From Streptomyces sp. NBC_01296 (GTDB lineage Bacteria; Actinomycetota; Actinomycetes; Streptomycetales; Streptomycetaceae), in contig NZ_CP130720.1 of NCBI RefSeq assembly GCF_035984415.1, positions 4,154,001 through 4,218,000 on the forward strand: a stretch of DNA of 64,000 nt, in the 5' to 3' direction. The notes under the pieces are model-generated. The model had not been told where the DNA came from. It saw nothing but the letters and a program-made list of their open reading frames with translations, and did not search any database. Below are positions 42,298 through 51,696 of the stretch, piece after piece. The position numbers were made by a program, and so were the translations under genes. Within the stretch, counting starts at the first letter, position 1. The number at the start of each line of letters is the position of its first letter.

Positions 42298-43374
42298 TTA
42301 CGCGAATTCACCAGCGATCAGTTCCGCGATCTGAGTGGCATTCAGGGCGGCCCCGTTGCGGAGATTGTCGGCGCACACGAAGAACTCCAGGGAGTGCGGA
42401 TCGTCGAGCGAGGCCCGCAGCCGCCCCACCCATGCCGGATCCGTCCCGGCCGCGTCCACCGGAGTCGGGAACTCCCCCGCCGCCGGGTCGTCCACGACGA
42501 CCACGCCGGGCGCGGCCTCCAGGATCTCCCGGGCGTGCGAGGCCTCGACCTCGGCCTCGAACCGCGCCCGTACGCTCAGCGAATGCCCGGTCAGCACCGG
42601 CACCTGTACGCAGGTCACCGCCACCGGCAGCGCGTCCAGGTGCAGGACCCGGCGGGTCTGCGCCCGTACGGCCAGCTCGTGCGAGGACCAGCCGCCCTCG
42701 CGGAGCTCACCGGACCACGGGACCACGTTCAGGGCGAGCGGGGCCGCGAAGGGGCCCGCGTCCTCGCCCACGGCGCGCCGCACGTCCCCGGTCTGCTCCC
42801 CCAGGGAGGTCCCGGCGACCAGCGACAGCTGGCGGCGCAGCGCCTCGGAGCCGGCCCGCCCGGCCGCGCTCGCGGCCTGGTACGAGGACACGGTCAGGTC
42901 GGCCAGCGCGTACTCGGCGTGCAGCGCGCCCAGGGCCGCGATCATCGAGGCGGTGACGCAGTCCGGGCTCGCGACGATCCCGCGCGGCCGCATCCGTACG
43001 GCCTGCGCGTTGACCTCGGGCACCACCAGCGGCACCTCGGGGTCCTCACGGAAGGCCGCGGACTGGTCGACGGCGACGGCTCCGCGCGTGACGACGACGG
43101 GGGCCCAGCGGGCCGATACCTCGGCCGGGGTCAGGAACAGCACCACGTCGCCCTGGCCGAAGCCCTCGAAGGCGTCCTCGGTGAGGGCGAGCACCTCGCT
43201 CTCCTCGCCGCGCACGGCCAGCATGCGGCCGGCCGAGCGCGGGGAGGCGATCAGGCGTATGTCGCCCCAGACGTCCGCCCGCTGGGACAGGATCTGGAGC
43301 ACCACGGTGCCGACTGCTCCGGTCGCCCCGACCACGGCCAGCGCCGGAGCCGGGGTCGACCGGGTGGCGGTCAT
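42298..43374 (-). CDS. asd: Aspartate-semialdehyde dehydrogenase with altered active-site motif
   Basis: 358 aa. Reduces aspartyl phosphate to the semialdehyde, the step after aspartate kinase on the way to lysine, threonine, methionine and diaminopimelate. N-terminal NADP-binding VVGATGAVGTVVLQIL; the catalytic Cys is present, but the usual NPNC is SPDC here (IVASPDCVTASM), and VDNSGAF is VDQSAAF. The substrate-binding His-rich segment LTGHSLSVRARFE and the tail are normal. The start overlaps the lysC stop (ATGA). It may be a divergent second asd of Streptomyces. Confidence 0.9.
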   Translation of the reverse strand: MTATRSTPAPALAVVGATGAVGTVVLQILSQRADVWGDIRLIASPRSAGRMLAVRGEESEVLALTEDAFEGFGQGDVVLFLTPAEVSARWAPVVVTRGAVAVDQSAAFREDPEVPLVVPEVNAQAVRMRPRGIVASPDCVTASMIAALGALHAEYALADLTVSSYQAASAAGRAGSEALRRQLSLVAGTSLGEQTGDVRRAVGEDAGPFAAPLALNVVPWSGELREGGWSSHELAVRAQTRRVLHLDALPVAVTCVQVPVLTGHSLSVRARFEAEVEASHAREILEAAPGVVVVDDPAAGEFPTPVDAAGTDPAWVGRLRASLDDPHSLEFFVCADNLRNGAALNATQIAELIAGEFA

Positions 43375-44645
43375 CGTCCGGTGCCTCCGTAGACGACGGC
43401 CTCGTCGCTGTCGGAGTCGAGGCCGAAGGCCGTGTGCACGGCGCGGACGGCCTCGTTGACGTCGTCCTGGCGGGTCACGACCGAGATGCGGATCTCGGAG
43501 GTCGAGATCAGCTCGATGTTCACGCCCGCGTCGGACAGCGCCTGGAAGAACGAGGCGGTGACGCCCGGGTTCGTCTTCATGCCCGCGCCGACCAGTGAGA
43601 TCTTGCCGATCTGGTCGTCGTAGCGCAGCGAGTCGAAGCCGATCTTGCCCTTTGCCTTCTCCAGGGCCTCGATGGCCTTGTGGCCCTCGGCCTTGGGGAG
43701 GGTGAAGGAGATGTCCGTCAGGCCCGTGGACGCGGCGGACACGTTCTGCACGATCATGTCGATGTTGATCTCGGCGTCCGCGATGGCGCGGAAGATCGCC
43801 GCGGCCTCGCCCGGCTTGTCCGGGACGCCGACGACCGTGATCTTGGCTTCGGAGACGTCGTGAGCGACTCCGGAGATGATGGCGTGCTCCACCGGCTCGT
43901 CCCCTTGCGGATTCTCGTTGCTGACCCAGGTGCCCGGCAGTCCCGAGAAGGACGAGCGGACGTGGATCGGGATGTTGTATCGGCGTGCGTACTCGACGCA
44001 GCGGTGCAGCAGCACCTTGGAACCGGAGGCGGCGAGCTCCAGCATGTCCTCGGAGGAGATCCAGTCGATCTTCCGGGCCTTCTTCACGACGCGGGGGTCC
44101 GCGGTGAAGACGCCGTCGACGTCGGTGTAGATCTCGCAGACCTCGGCGTCCAGCGCCGCGGCGAGCGCGACGGCGGTCGTGTCCGAGCCGCCCCGGCCGA
44201 GGGTGGTGATGTCCTTGCTGTCCGCCGACACGCCCTGGAAGCCGGCGACGATGGCGATGTTGCCCTCGTCCAGCGCAGTGCGGATCCGGCCCGGCGTGAC
44301 ATCGATGATGCGCGCTTTGTTGTGGACCGAGTCGGTGATGACGCCTGCCTGGCTACCGGTGAACGACTGGGCCTCGTGGCCCAGGTTTTTGATCGCCATG
44401 GCCAGCAGGGCCATGGAGATACGCTCTCCGGCGGTCAGCAGCATGTCGAATTCGCGCCCGGCAGGCATCGGGGATACCTGCTCGGCGAGATCGATCAGCT
44501 CGTCCGTCGTGTCGCCCATCGCGGAAACCACGACGACCACCTGGTGGCCGTTCTTCTTGGCGTCCACGATCCTCTTGGCGACGCGCTTGATGCCTTCGGC
44601 ATCGGCTACGGAGGAGCCTCCGTACTTCTGCACGACAAGGCCCAC
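43371..44645 (-). CDS. lysC: Aspartate kinase
   Basis: 424 aa. Phosphorylates aspartate at the entry of the aspartate family pathway. Kinase domain opens VGLVVQKYGGSSVADAEGIK and has VVVVVSAMGDTTDELI and TLGRGGSDTTAVALAAAL; two C-terminal ACT domains (AKITVVGVPDKPGEAAAIF and KISLVGAGMKTNPGVTASFF) bind lysine and threonine for feedback. Start at GTG 44645 with GAGGAGCGC upstream; the open frame before it has no site. As in other actinomycetes an internal start for a beta subunit is likely. Coupled with asd by a 4-nt overlap. Confidence 0.96.
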   Translation of the reverse strand: MGLVVQKYGGSSVADAEGIKRVAKRIVDAKKNGHQVVVVVSAMGDTTDELIDLAEQVSPMPAGREFDMLLTAGERISMALLAMAIKNLGHEAQSFTGSQAGVITDSVHNKARIIDVTPGRIRTALDEGNIAIVAGFQGVSADSKDITTLGRGGSDTTAVALAAALDAEVCEIYTDVDGVFTADPRVVKKARKIDWISSEDMLELAASGSKVLLHRCVEYARRYNIPIHVRSSFSGLPGTWVSNENPQGDEPVEHAIISGVAHDVSEAKITVVGVPDKPGEAAAIFRAIADAEINIDMIVQNVSAASTGLTDISFTLPKAEGHKAIEALEKAKGKIGFDSLRYDDQIGKISLVGAGMKTNPGVTASFFQALSDAGVNIELISTSEIRISVVTRQDDVNEAVRAVHTAFGLDSDSDEAVVYGGTGR

Positions 44646-44784
44646 GTGCGCTCCTCGCTCAGTCCGTCTCATTGCTGGTGCAGTGTAACGAGCGGTCGCG
44701 ATCCGACCGCTTCGTACCACATCATGAGACGAACAGATCAGAGTTCGAGTTCCCCGTTTGACGGGGTCCCTGCTTCCCGTGGCC

Positions 44785-45441
44785 CTACTTCCCGTGCACA
44801 CCCAGCCGGGCACCGATTTCCTCGGCCATCACCCGTCCGGCCTGCTCGGCGAGGTCGTCCTCGGCCAGGTCCTCGTCGGTGTCCAGGCCGTCCAGGGCCT
44901 CCAGCGGCTGGTCCAGCCGCACGTGCGCGACCAGCGACTGCAGGGCGCGCAGCGTGGCCGAGGCCGTCTGGCCCCAGTTCGAGAAGTACGAGAACTGCCA
45001 CCACCACAGCGCCTCGGTCGTCCGGCCCGCCCGGTAGTGCCCCAGGCCGTGCCGCAGGTCCGCCACCACGTCGGCCAGGTCGTCGGAGATCCGGTGCGCG
45101 ACGGGCGCCTTGCGCGGCTCGTAGGGGTCGAAGACCTCGGAGTACACGTCGACCGGGTCCAGCATGTACGCGAACCGCTCGCGCAGCTCCTCCACGTCCG
45201 GCTCCGGGCCGAGGTCGGGCTCGTAGCGCTCTTCGGGCAGGACGTCCTGGTACGCGCCCAGCCGGCCGCCCGCCAGCAGCAGCTGGGACACCTCCAGGAG
45301 GAGGAAGGGCACCGCGCTGTCCGGGTCCTCGCCCTTGGCCACCTCGGTGACCGCGACGATGAAGGACTCGATCTGGTCCGCGATCTGGACGGCGAAGTCG
45401 TCCGGATCCTGGCCCAGGGCGTGCAGCGTTGCGTCAGACAT
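44785..45441 (-). CDS. DUF5063 family protein
   Basis: 218 aa, acidic, soluble and helical (MSDATLHALGQDPDDFAVQIADQIESF, in part), with the aromatic block EALWWWQFSYFSNWGQ. It belongs to a family of unknown function found beside recR in actinobacteria. ATG 45441 is chosen; it overlaps the end of recR by 8 nt, so the two are coupled. Confidence 0.85.
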   Translation of the reverse strand: MSDATLHALGQDPDDFAVQIADQIESFIVAVTEVAKGEDPDSAVPFLLLEVSQLLLAGGRLGAYQDVLPEERYEPDLGPEPDVEELRERFAYMLDPVDVYSEVFDPYEPRKAPVAHRISDDLADVVADLRHGLGHYRAGRTTEALWWWQFSYFSNWGQTASATLRALQSLVAHVRLDQPLEALDGLDTDEDLAEDDLAEQAGRVMAEEIGARLGVHGK

Positions 45442-46033
45442 CGAGAAGTCGCCTTCCTTCAAAGGCCCGCCCGAGCGTGACCTCGTCCGCGTACTCCAGA
45501 TCTCCCCCGACGGGGAGCCCGCTGGCCAGGCGGGTGACCTTCAGGCCCATGGGCTTGATCATGCGGGCGAGGTACGTGGCGGTCGCCTCGCCCTCCAGGT
45601 TCGGGTCGGTGGCGAGGATCAGCTCGGTCACCTCGCCGTCCGCGAGGCGCGCCAGCAGCTCGCGGATGCGCAGGTCGTCCGGGCCGACGCCCTCGATCGG
45701 GCTGATCGCGCCGCCGAGGACGTGGTACCTGCCCCGGAACTCGCGGGTCCGCTCGATCGCGACGACGTCCTTCGGCTCCTCGACCACGCAGATGACCGTG
45801 GTGTCGCGGCGCGGGTCGCGGCAGATGTTGCACCGCTCCTCCTGCGCCACGTTCCCGCACACGGCGCAGAACCGGACCTTGTCCTTGACCTCGAGCAGCG
45901 CGTGCGCGAGGCGCCGGACGTCGGTGGGCTCCGCCTGCAGGATGTGGAAGGCGATCCGCTGCGCGCTCTTGGGCCCGACGCCGGGCAGCCTGCCCAGTTC
46001 GTCGATCAGGTCCTGGACCACGCCTTCGTACAC
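45434..46033 (-). CDS. recR: Recombination mediator RecR
   Basis: 199 aa, normal length. Helix-hairpin-helix LGRLPGVGPKSAQRIAFHIL, the four-Cys zinc finger CAVCGNVAQEERCNIC, and a Toprim domain beginning ICVVEEPKDVVAIE. With RecF/RecO it loads RecA on gapped DNA. The order ybaB-recR is conserved in bacteria. Confidence 0.97.
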   Translation of the reverse strand: MYEGVVQDLIDELGRLPGVGPKSAQRIAFHILQAEPTDVRRLAHALLEVKDKVRFCAVCGNVAQEERCNICRDPRRDTTVICVVEEPKDVVAIERTREFRGRYHVLGGAISPIEGVGPDDLRIRELLARLADGEVTELILATDPNLEGEATATYLARMIKPMGLKVTRLASGLPVGGDLEYADEVTLGRAFEGRRLLDV

Positions 46034-46064
46034 GGACTGCCTTCTTTCGGTAGGGGTGGAGGAA

Positions 46065-46409
46065 TTAGAACGGGAGACCGGGGATGCCGCTGCCGCCGCC
46101 CAGGCCCTGGGCCAGCGGGCCCAGCTTCTCCTGCTGCAGCGCCTGGGCGTTCTCGTTGGCCGCCTGGACCGCCGCGACGACCAGGTCGGCGAGGGTTTCG
46201 GTGTCCGCCGGGTCCACGGCCTTCGGGTCGATCACCAGGGCACGCAGTTCACCGGAACCGGTGACGGTCGCCTTCACGAGACCGCCGCCGGCCTGGCCCT
46301 CGACCTCGGCCTGCGCAAGTGCTTCCTGCGCCGCGGCGAGGTCCTGCTGCATCTTCTGGGCCTGCTGGAGCAGCTGCTGCATGTTGGGCTGGCCACCACC
46401 GGGAATCAC
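46065..46409 (-). CDS. YbaB/EbfC nucleoid-associated protein
   Basis: 114 aa. Family body: MQQLLQQAQKMQQDLAAAQE, then VKATVTGSGELRALVIDPKAVDPADTE (in part) and a Gly/Pro tail. Dimeric DNA-binding protein of the nucleoid, encoded directly before recR (31 bp gap). Confidence 0.95.
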   Translation of the reverse strand: MIPGGGQPNMQQLLQQAQKMQQDLAAAQEALAQAEVEGQAGGGLVKATVTGSGELRALVIDPKAVDPADTETLADLVVAAVQAANENAQALQQEKLGPLAQGLGGGSGIPGLPF

Positions 46410-46664
46410 AGGTCACTCACTCCGTACCGTCGGGACGCTTGGTCAATCCGAGCCTACGTGCTCACCGCGCGGCGCGCCCTACGCCGTGAGGACCAACTCT
46501 TTCGAGTGAGAGACGGGGCGTGCGCGGACCTGATGGAGACCTCCTTGCGGGCGGAAAACCGGGGATTCGTCGCCCATCGGCCGCCATTCGAAGGTAGGAA
46601 GAGCATGCGCATCATTGCGCACACGCGCACCACCACACGTCAGCGCAGGCAGAGGGAGTGCCGG

Positions 46665-47426
46665 GTGAGCCAGCCGGAGATGCAGCCCGAGGGGCCACCC
46701 CGGGATCCCCGGGAACCCCGGGACTCCCGGGAGGAGGGCGGCGGACCGATGGCGGCGGGCGATCTGACCGGCGGGCCGTTCCCTCTCGGGGACTGGGGCG
46801 AGCCGGCCGAGCGGCTGGACGAGCTCTACCGGCGGGTCGAGTCCGATGCACTGCGCACGGCGGAGTGGTACCTCTCCGACCGGGCGTGGAAGCGCCGGGG
46901 CGCGCGGGTCCTGCGGGTCGGCGCGGCGGTGGGGGCCGTCGCGGGTGCCTCGATGCCGCTGCTGGAGCTCACGGGCGCCACGGGCGCGATGCCGTACGGC
47001 TACCTGTCGCTGCTGCTGGCCGCGGCCTGCCTGGCCTGCGACCGGTTCTTCGGCCTGACGTCGGGCTGGATGCGGGACGTGGCGACGGCGCAGGCGGTCC
47101 AGCGCCGCCTCCAGACGTTGCAGTTCGACTGGGCCTCGGAGAACGTACGGGAGGTCCTGGGCCCGACGGAGGGCACGGCGAGCGAGGCGGCGGAGCGGTG
47201 CCTGACCGTCCTGCGGCGCTTCTCGGAGGACGTGACGGAGCTGGTGCGGTCCGAGACCGCGGAGTGGATGGTGGAGTTCTCCTCGGGCCCGGCGCCGCTG
47301 GTGATGCAGTCGCTCGGCGCCCCGTCGTCCCGGGCCGAGGCGGGCCTGCCGCCGGCCCGCTTCCCGCTCCCGCCGGGCACCCGCCCCAACATGCCCCGCC
47401 AACGCCCCCCGGAACAACCCCGCTGA
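46665..47426 (+). CDS. SLATT-domain membrane protein
   Basis: 253 aa from GTG 46665 (behind GAGGGAG). Pro/Arg/Glu-rich head, then LDELYRRVESDALRTAEWYLSDR, two adjacent transmembrane helices (VGAVAGASMPLLELTG and GYLSLLLAAACLACDRFFG) and a helical C-terminal part ending in a Pro-rich tail. This is the SLATT/DUF4231 plan, which in some bacteria forms pores in abortive defence; here it stands alone without a nucleotide-signalling partner, so such a role is doubtful. The frame is open far upstream but has no start with a ribosome site. Confidence 0.8.
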   Translation: MSQPEMQPEGPPRDPREPRDSREEGGGPMAAGDLTGGPFPLGDWGEPAERLDELYRRVESDALRTAEWYLSDRAWKRRGARVLRVGAAVGAVAGASMPLLELTGATGAMPYGYLSLLLAAACLACDRFFGLTSGWMRDVATAQAVQRRLQTLQFDWASENVREVLGPTEGTASEAAERCLTVLRRFSEDVTELVRSETAEWMVEFSSGPAPLVMQSLGAPSSRAEAGLPPARFPLPPGTRPNMPRQRPPEQPR

Positions 47427-47611
47427 AAAACCCGGCCCCCTGGGGCCCCCGGACGGAGTCCGGGGGAGTGTGAGGCGCGGGGGCTCGGGGCAGCGCCCCC
47501 GCAACGGCGCCGCGGGCGGGCTCGGGGTCCGGGGCCGTGCCCGGGGATACGGAGAAAGGGCGGGGAGCGGCTCCGCGCAGCGGAAACCGCACCCCCGCCC
47601 CCGCGGCCGGC

Positions 47612-48262
47612 TCAGCTGAAGATGATCATCGACCCTTGGCCCAGGCTCCGCGTCGCAGCGGCATGCAGCCCCAGCCAGACGTGCCGCTCGCGCGCGAACG
47701 GGCTCTCGTCATAGGGAATCGGCCCCGCCGGCTCCTCCAGCGACGTGGCCCGCCCCGGCGCCGCCGGCGCCATCGGCGGATTCCCCGGGTCGATCCCGAT
47801 CGCCGGCGCCACCATCATCAGCTCGCGCAGCAAACCCTGCGCCGACCCCAACGGCCCGCCCCCGGCCAACAGCTCCTCGTTGGCCAGCGGAAACGCAAAG
47901 TCCACCGGCACGTACGCCCCGGCATGGTCGTAGTGCCACACCAGGTGCGACTGCTGCGCCGTCGGCTCGAACATCTCCAGCAGCTGCTCGTAGTCCCCGC
48001 CCAGCTCGTCCACCGGCGTCACCGGCAGCCCGCAGATCTGCAGCAGGTACGCACGCCGCAGGAAGTGCAGGGCGTCGTAGTCGAAGCCGGCGACGGGGGC
48101 CACGTCCCCGCTCAGGCCCGGCATGTACGCGAACACGGGCACGGACGGCAGCCCCGCCTCGCCCAGCGCCTTGTCGTACGAGGCGATCTCTTCCGCGAAG
48201 GGGTTGTCGGGGCTGTGGCACAGCACGTCGACAAGGGGGACCAGCCACAGGTCACAGGCCAC
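47612..48262 (-). CDS. Conserved hypothetical protein
   Basis: 216 aa from GTG 48262 (VACDLWLVPLVDVLCHSPDNPF). Soluble, acidic, rich in Pro and aromatic residues (LVWHYDHAGAYVPVDFAFPL). No known motif, signal or membrane helix. It is well conserved in codon use and ends before a GC-rich gap. No function assigned. The upstream gap 48263-48414 contains a near-perfect direct repeat of GAACCTG-x-GGCGGAAC. Confidence 0.7.
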   Translation of the reverse strand: MACDLWLVPLVDVLCHSPDNPFAEEIASYDKALGEAGLPSVPVFAYMPGLSGDVAPVAGFDYDALHFLRRAYLLQICGLPVTPVDELGGDYEQLLEMFEPTAQQSHLVWHYDHAGAYVPVDFAFPLANEELLAGGGPLGSAQGLLRELMMVAPAIGIDPGNPPMAPAAPGRATSLEEPAGPIPYDESPFARERHVWLGLHAAATRSLGQGSMIIFS

Positions 48263-48414
48263 GCGGGCTCCGATCAGTCGTTGTCGCCGATTCGGCCAGC
48301 GTAGTGTGCCGAACACCCTCCGCGAAGGGCTGCGCAGAACCTGTGGCGGAACCCTTGGCGAACCTGCGGCGGAACACGGCCGCCACCAGGCAGAACCCGC
48401 TCCGGAGCCGCCCG

Positions 48415-50934
48415 CTACACCCGCCCCGGACCCATCCTCCAGACCCAGACGTCCTGCACCTTCTCCGGCTGCCGCCCCAGCAGCTCGCTGATCATGCCCC
48501 GCAGCTCGGCATCCCGGTCCTGGAACGGCAGGACGATCGCGCCCGCCTTCCAGAACTCCAGGTCCTGCCGGGCCTGCTCCCGCCACTGCGGGGTGATCTC
48601 CGGCGGCTGCGCCCCGTACCGGACGTCCCGCAGGACGTTCGAGAGGTGGCGCGGGGTGGCCCCGTAGATGCCGATCCGGTCGGGGCCCCACGGGCCGTTG
48701 AAGTAGCCGCCGGCCAGCCGGAAGCCGAAGTCCGCCTCGACCTGCCAGTGCAGCGCGTCCGCCTGGCCCGGGTCGGGCAGCGGTACCGGGACGAGTGCTT
48801 CGCCGTCCTTGACGTAGCCCTTCCAGGCGCCCGAGGTGATGAACGCCGGCACCGGCGCCCGCTCCCGTACGGCCAGCGGCAGCGGCAGCACGGGGATCAG
48901 CGCGGCCGCCACCCCGAGCAGGCCGAGCGTGCGCAGCTCACGCGTCCGGACCCGTACGATCCGGTCCAGCGCGAGCGCGAGCAGCACGCCCAGCACGGGG
49001 GCGCACACCATCGCCACGCGCCCCTCGATCACCGACTCGAACAGCGGCAGCTTCACCACCAGCCGCCAGGGCCCCGGCAGGACGACGTCCGTCCGCGGCA
49101 CGGGCACCCACGGCCCCAGGGACAGCAGCAGCGCCACGGCGCCGGTGATCGCGAGCGCGCGGACGACCGTGCGCCGCCACATCCACACGCACACGGCCGC
49201 GCCGAAGGCCAGCAGGGGCCACCCGTAGAAGGCGTTCTGCTCGGTGGTGTTCAGCGAGAGCCGGCCCGCCGTCTCGGCGTCGCCGAAGAGGGAGCGGGCG
49301 GCGTACTCGACCAGGGCGCGCGGGCTGTTCCCGGCGTTGTCCCCGTGGAGCACCGAGTGGTAGCTCTGCGGGCCGAAGAACTGCCAGTACAGCGGGACGA
49401 TCAGCAGCGGCACGCAGACGCCGGCGGCGATGACCAGGCCGAGGCCCAGCGGCCGCGCGGCCTCGAGGGCGCGTCGGCGGTCGACCAGCAGGTACGCCAG
49501 CGAGAAGACCAGCATGCCGAGCGCGGCGATGAGCAGCGGCTCCTCGCCCAGGAAGATCTGGTACGTCGCGAACAGGCCGAGCAGGACACCGTCCCGGACC
49601 ACGTTGCGCCCGTGGTTGCGCCCGTCGCACAGGCGCAGGGCCCGGTCGATGATCAGCGGGATCATGAAGAGGACGACGAAGTTCGGGTGGCCGTTGGCGT
49701 GCGAGACCATCGGCGGCGCGAACGCGGCGAGCGCCCCGCCCGCGGCGGCGGCCCAGCGGCTGTGCACGAAGCGGCGGCGGATCAGCCAGTACCAGGTCCA
49801 GGCGCTGGCGGCCATGCCGAGCGTGAGGACCAGCGCGAAGGTGACGGTCTCCCCGAACAGGAGCGTGACCGGGATCAGCGGGACGGTCAGGCCGAGCATG
49901 GTCGCGTTGGCCATCAGGTTCACGCCGTCGGGCATGCCCTGGGCGGTGGTGAACAGCGGATTGCGCAGGTGGGTGATGTTGTCGGTGGCGACGCCGACGA
50001 ACCACTCCCACTGGTTCTGGTCCTGGAGCGCGTCCTTCAGGTAGCGGCCGTCGAGGTCCGCCCACAGGCCGTGGAAAACGTAGGCGGAGAGCACGAGGAA
50101 GACCGCGGCGACGGCGAGGCCGCCGGCGTTCAGCCGGAACAGCTCCGCGAGCGCGCGGCGCCGGTCGCCGGGGGCCCGGCGGGGCCTGGGCGCCGGCTGC
50201 GCCGTGCGGCGCACCGGTACCTCGGCCACGGGCCAGCCCTGGCGGCGGACCCAGCGCAGCACCTCGGCGTCGATGGCCGGGCCGTCGAGGACGGAGGCAC
50301 CGAAGGCGGCGCGCGCCCGGTCCCCGTCGAAGAGCGCGAAGCCGCAGGTGTCGGAGCGGAAACCGGGTATCCCGGGGATGCCCAGGGCGCGGACCAGGCG
50401 GTTTCCCGTCCGGCCGAGGGCGACGGCCGCGGGCTCGCCGCCGCTGCGGTTCTCTCGGCCGTCCCGGCTCTCCTGACCCTCCTGGCCCTCCTGGCCGAGG
50501 GCCTGCTGCAGCCGGTCCAGCTCGGCCGGCGGCGTCCGCAGCCCGGCGTCGGTCAGCAGCACCCGCTCCCCGGCACAGGCCAGTACTCCGGCGCGCAGCG
50601 CGGCGCCCCTGCCGCGGCGGTGCTCGGAGCGGACCAGCCGGATCCGGGGCTCGTCGGCAGCCGCGGCCTCGACGACGGCGGCCGTGGCGTCGGCGGAGCC
50701 GTCGTCGACGACGAGGAGCTCCCAGTCGCCGGGTCCGGTGCCGAGGCGGGAGTCGAGGTGCTCGCGGAGGGCGTCGAGGGTCGCGCCGATCCGGTGCTCG
50801 TCGTCGTGGGCGGGGATGACGACGGAGAGCCCGACGGCGCCCAGCCAGGCCGGGGCGGCTTCGGTGCCGCTCGCGCCGGTCCCGGCTGCCGCGTCGGCGC
50901 CGGCGGTCGCGCCGGTCGCTGCGGGGCCTGTCAT
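48415..50934 (-). CDS. GT2 glycosyltransferase fused to a polytopic membrane domain
   Basis: 839 aa. Residues about 30-250 are a GT-A glycosyltransferase 2 domain (LSVVIPAHDDEHRIGATLDAL; VDDGSAD) of the dolichol-phosphate-mannose-synthase type, with a QEGQEGQE repeat in a loop. About 11 hydrophobic segments follow from residue 275, with an extracytoplasmic C-terminal domain, like GT-C transferases that use lipid-linked sugars. A fused polyprenyl-P-sugar synthase and GT-C enzyme would make and use the donor in one chain, possibly for protein or wall glycosylation. ATG 50934 overlaps the GntR stop (ATGA). Confidence 0.85.
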   Translation of the reverse strand: MTGPAATGATAGADAAAGTGASGTEAAPAWLGAVGLSVVIPAHDDEHRIGATLDALREHLDSRLGTGPGDWELLVVDDGSADATAAVVEAAAADEPRIRLVRSEHRRGRGAALRAGVLACAGERVLLTDAGLRTPPAELDRLQQALGQEGQEGQESRDGRENRSGGEPAAVALGRTGNRLVRALGIPGIPGFRSDTCGFALFDGDRARAAFGASVLDGPAIDAEVLRWVRRQGWPVAEVPVRRTAQPAPRPRRAPGDRRRALAELFRLNAGGLAVAAVFLVLSAYVFHGLWADLDGRYLKDALQDQNQWEWFVGVATDNITHLRNPLFTTAQGMPDGVNLMANATMLGLTVPLIPVTLLFGETVTFALVLTLGMAASAWTWYWLIRRRFVHSRWAAAAGGALAAFAPPMVSHANGHPNFVVLFMIPLIIDRALRLCDGRNHGRNVVRDGVLLGLFATYQIFLGEEPLLIAALGMLVFSLAYLLVDRRRALEAARPLGLGLVIAAGVCVPLLIVPLYWQFFGPQSYHSVLHGDNAGNSPRALVEYAARSLFGDAETAGRLSLNTTEQNAFYGWPLLAFGAAVCVWMWRRTVVRALAITGAVALLLSLGPWVPVPRTDVVLPGPWRLVVKLPLFESVIEGRVAMVCAPVLGVLLALALDRIVRVRTRELRTLGLLGVAAALIPVLPLPLAVRERAPVPAFITSGAWKGYVKDGEALVPVPLPDPGQADALHWQVEADFGFRLAGGYFNGPWGPDRIGIYGATPRHLSNVLRDVRYGAQPPEITPQWREQARQDLEFWKAGAIVLPFQDRDAELRGMISELLGRQPEKVQDVWVWRMGPGRV

Positions 50935-51611
50935 GCGCCGACCGCCTTCAGGCCCGCGGCCCAGTCCAGCCCGTGCTGGTTGTACGCGTACACGAGGCCG
51001 CGTACCTCGTCGGCGTCGGCGCGGGTCACCGCGTCGACCAGTTCGTTGTGGCCGGACCACAGTCCGGTGTGGAGATCCGGCGCCGCCTTCAGGTGCGGTA
51101 CGGCGAAGACCCAGCACTGCACCCGGATCCGGTGCAGGAAATCCGAGATGTACGTGTTGCCGACCAGCCCGCTCAGCTCCCTCCAGAAGCGCAGGTCGTA
51201 GCCGATCAGCACTTCGAGCGAGCCGCTCTGCGCGGCCCGGCACGCCTCCTCGGCACGACGGCGCACCGACACCAGCATTTCGCCGGAGCCGGGCGCGGTG
51301 CCGCGCTCGACGAGCCGCCGGAAGATCCCGTCCACGATGAGCGTACGGGCCTCGATCATCCCCCGGTAGTCGTCCACGGTGTAGACGCGCACCCGAAAGC
51401 CCCGGTGCTGGACCGATTCCAGCAGCCCCTGGGCCGCGAGGTCGACCAGTGCCTCGCGCACGGGGGTCGCGGAGACCTCGTACTGCTCGGCGATCTGCTT
51501 GACCGTGAACTCGGTGCCCGGTGGCAGGCGTCCCGCGAGCACCTCGTCACGCAGCGCGTCCGCGATCTGCTGGCGAAGTGTGTTGCGGGTGACAGCGCCG
51601 CTGCCTGACAT
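50931..51611 (-). CDS. GntR-family regulator, FadR/FCD subgroup
   Basis: 226 aa from ATG 51611. Winged helix (LRQQIADALRDEVLAGRLPPG; YEVSATPVREALVDLAAQGLLES) and an all-helical FCD ligand domain (IEARTLIVDGIFRRLVERG; the metal-binding Asp/His in YDLRFWREL and GHNELVDAV). It lies just downstream of the class III aminotransferase gene, which it may control, and is coupled to the glycosyltransferase gene. Confidence 0.9.
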   Translation of the reverse strand: MSGSGAVTRNTLRQQIADALRDEVLAGRLPPGTEFTVKQIAEQYEVSATPVREALVDLAAQGLLESVQHRGFRVRVYTVDDYRGMIEARTLIVDGIFRRLVERGTAPGSGEMLVSVRRRAEEACRAAQSGSLEVLIGYDLRFWRELSGLVGNTYISDFLHRIRVQCWVFAVPHLKAAPDLHTGLWSGHNELVDAVTRADADEVRGLVYAYNQHGLDWAAGLKAVGA

Positions 51612-51696
51612 AAGGGTCCGTCTCCTTAAGTGAACTTCGGACACCTTAGGCCAGGCAGCGCGGCTGAAACCGATCGAACGCGGACGGTTTCCGGCG

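Noticed and set aside
46665..47426. SLATT protein as part of a phage defence system
   Set aside because: No nucleotidyltransferase, TIR or other effector partner is adjacent; neighbours are housekeeping genes.
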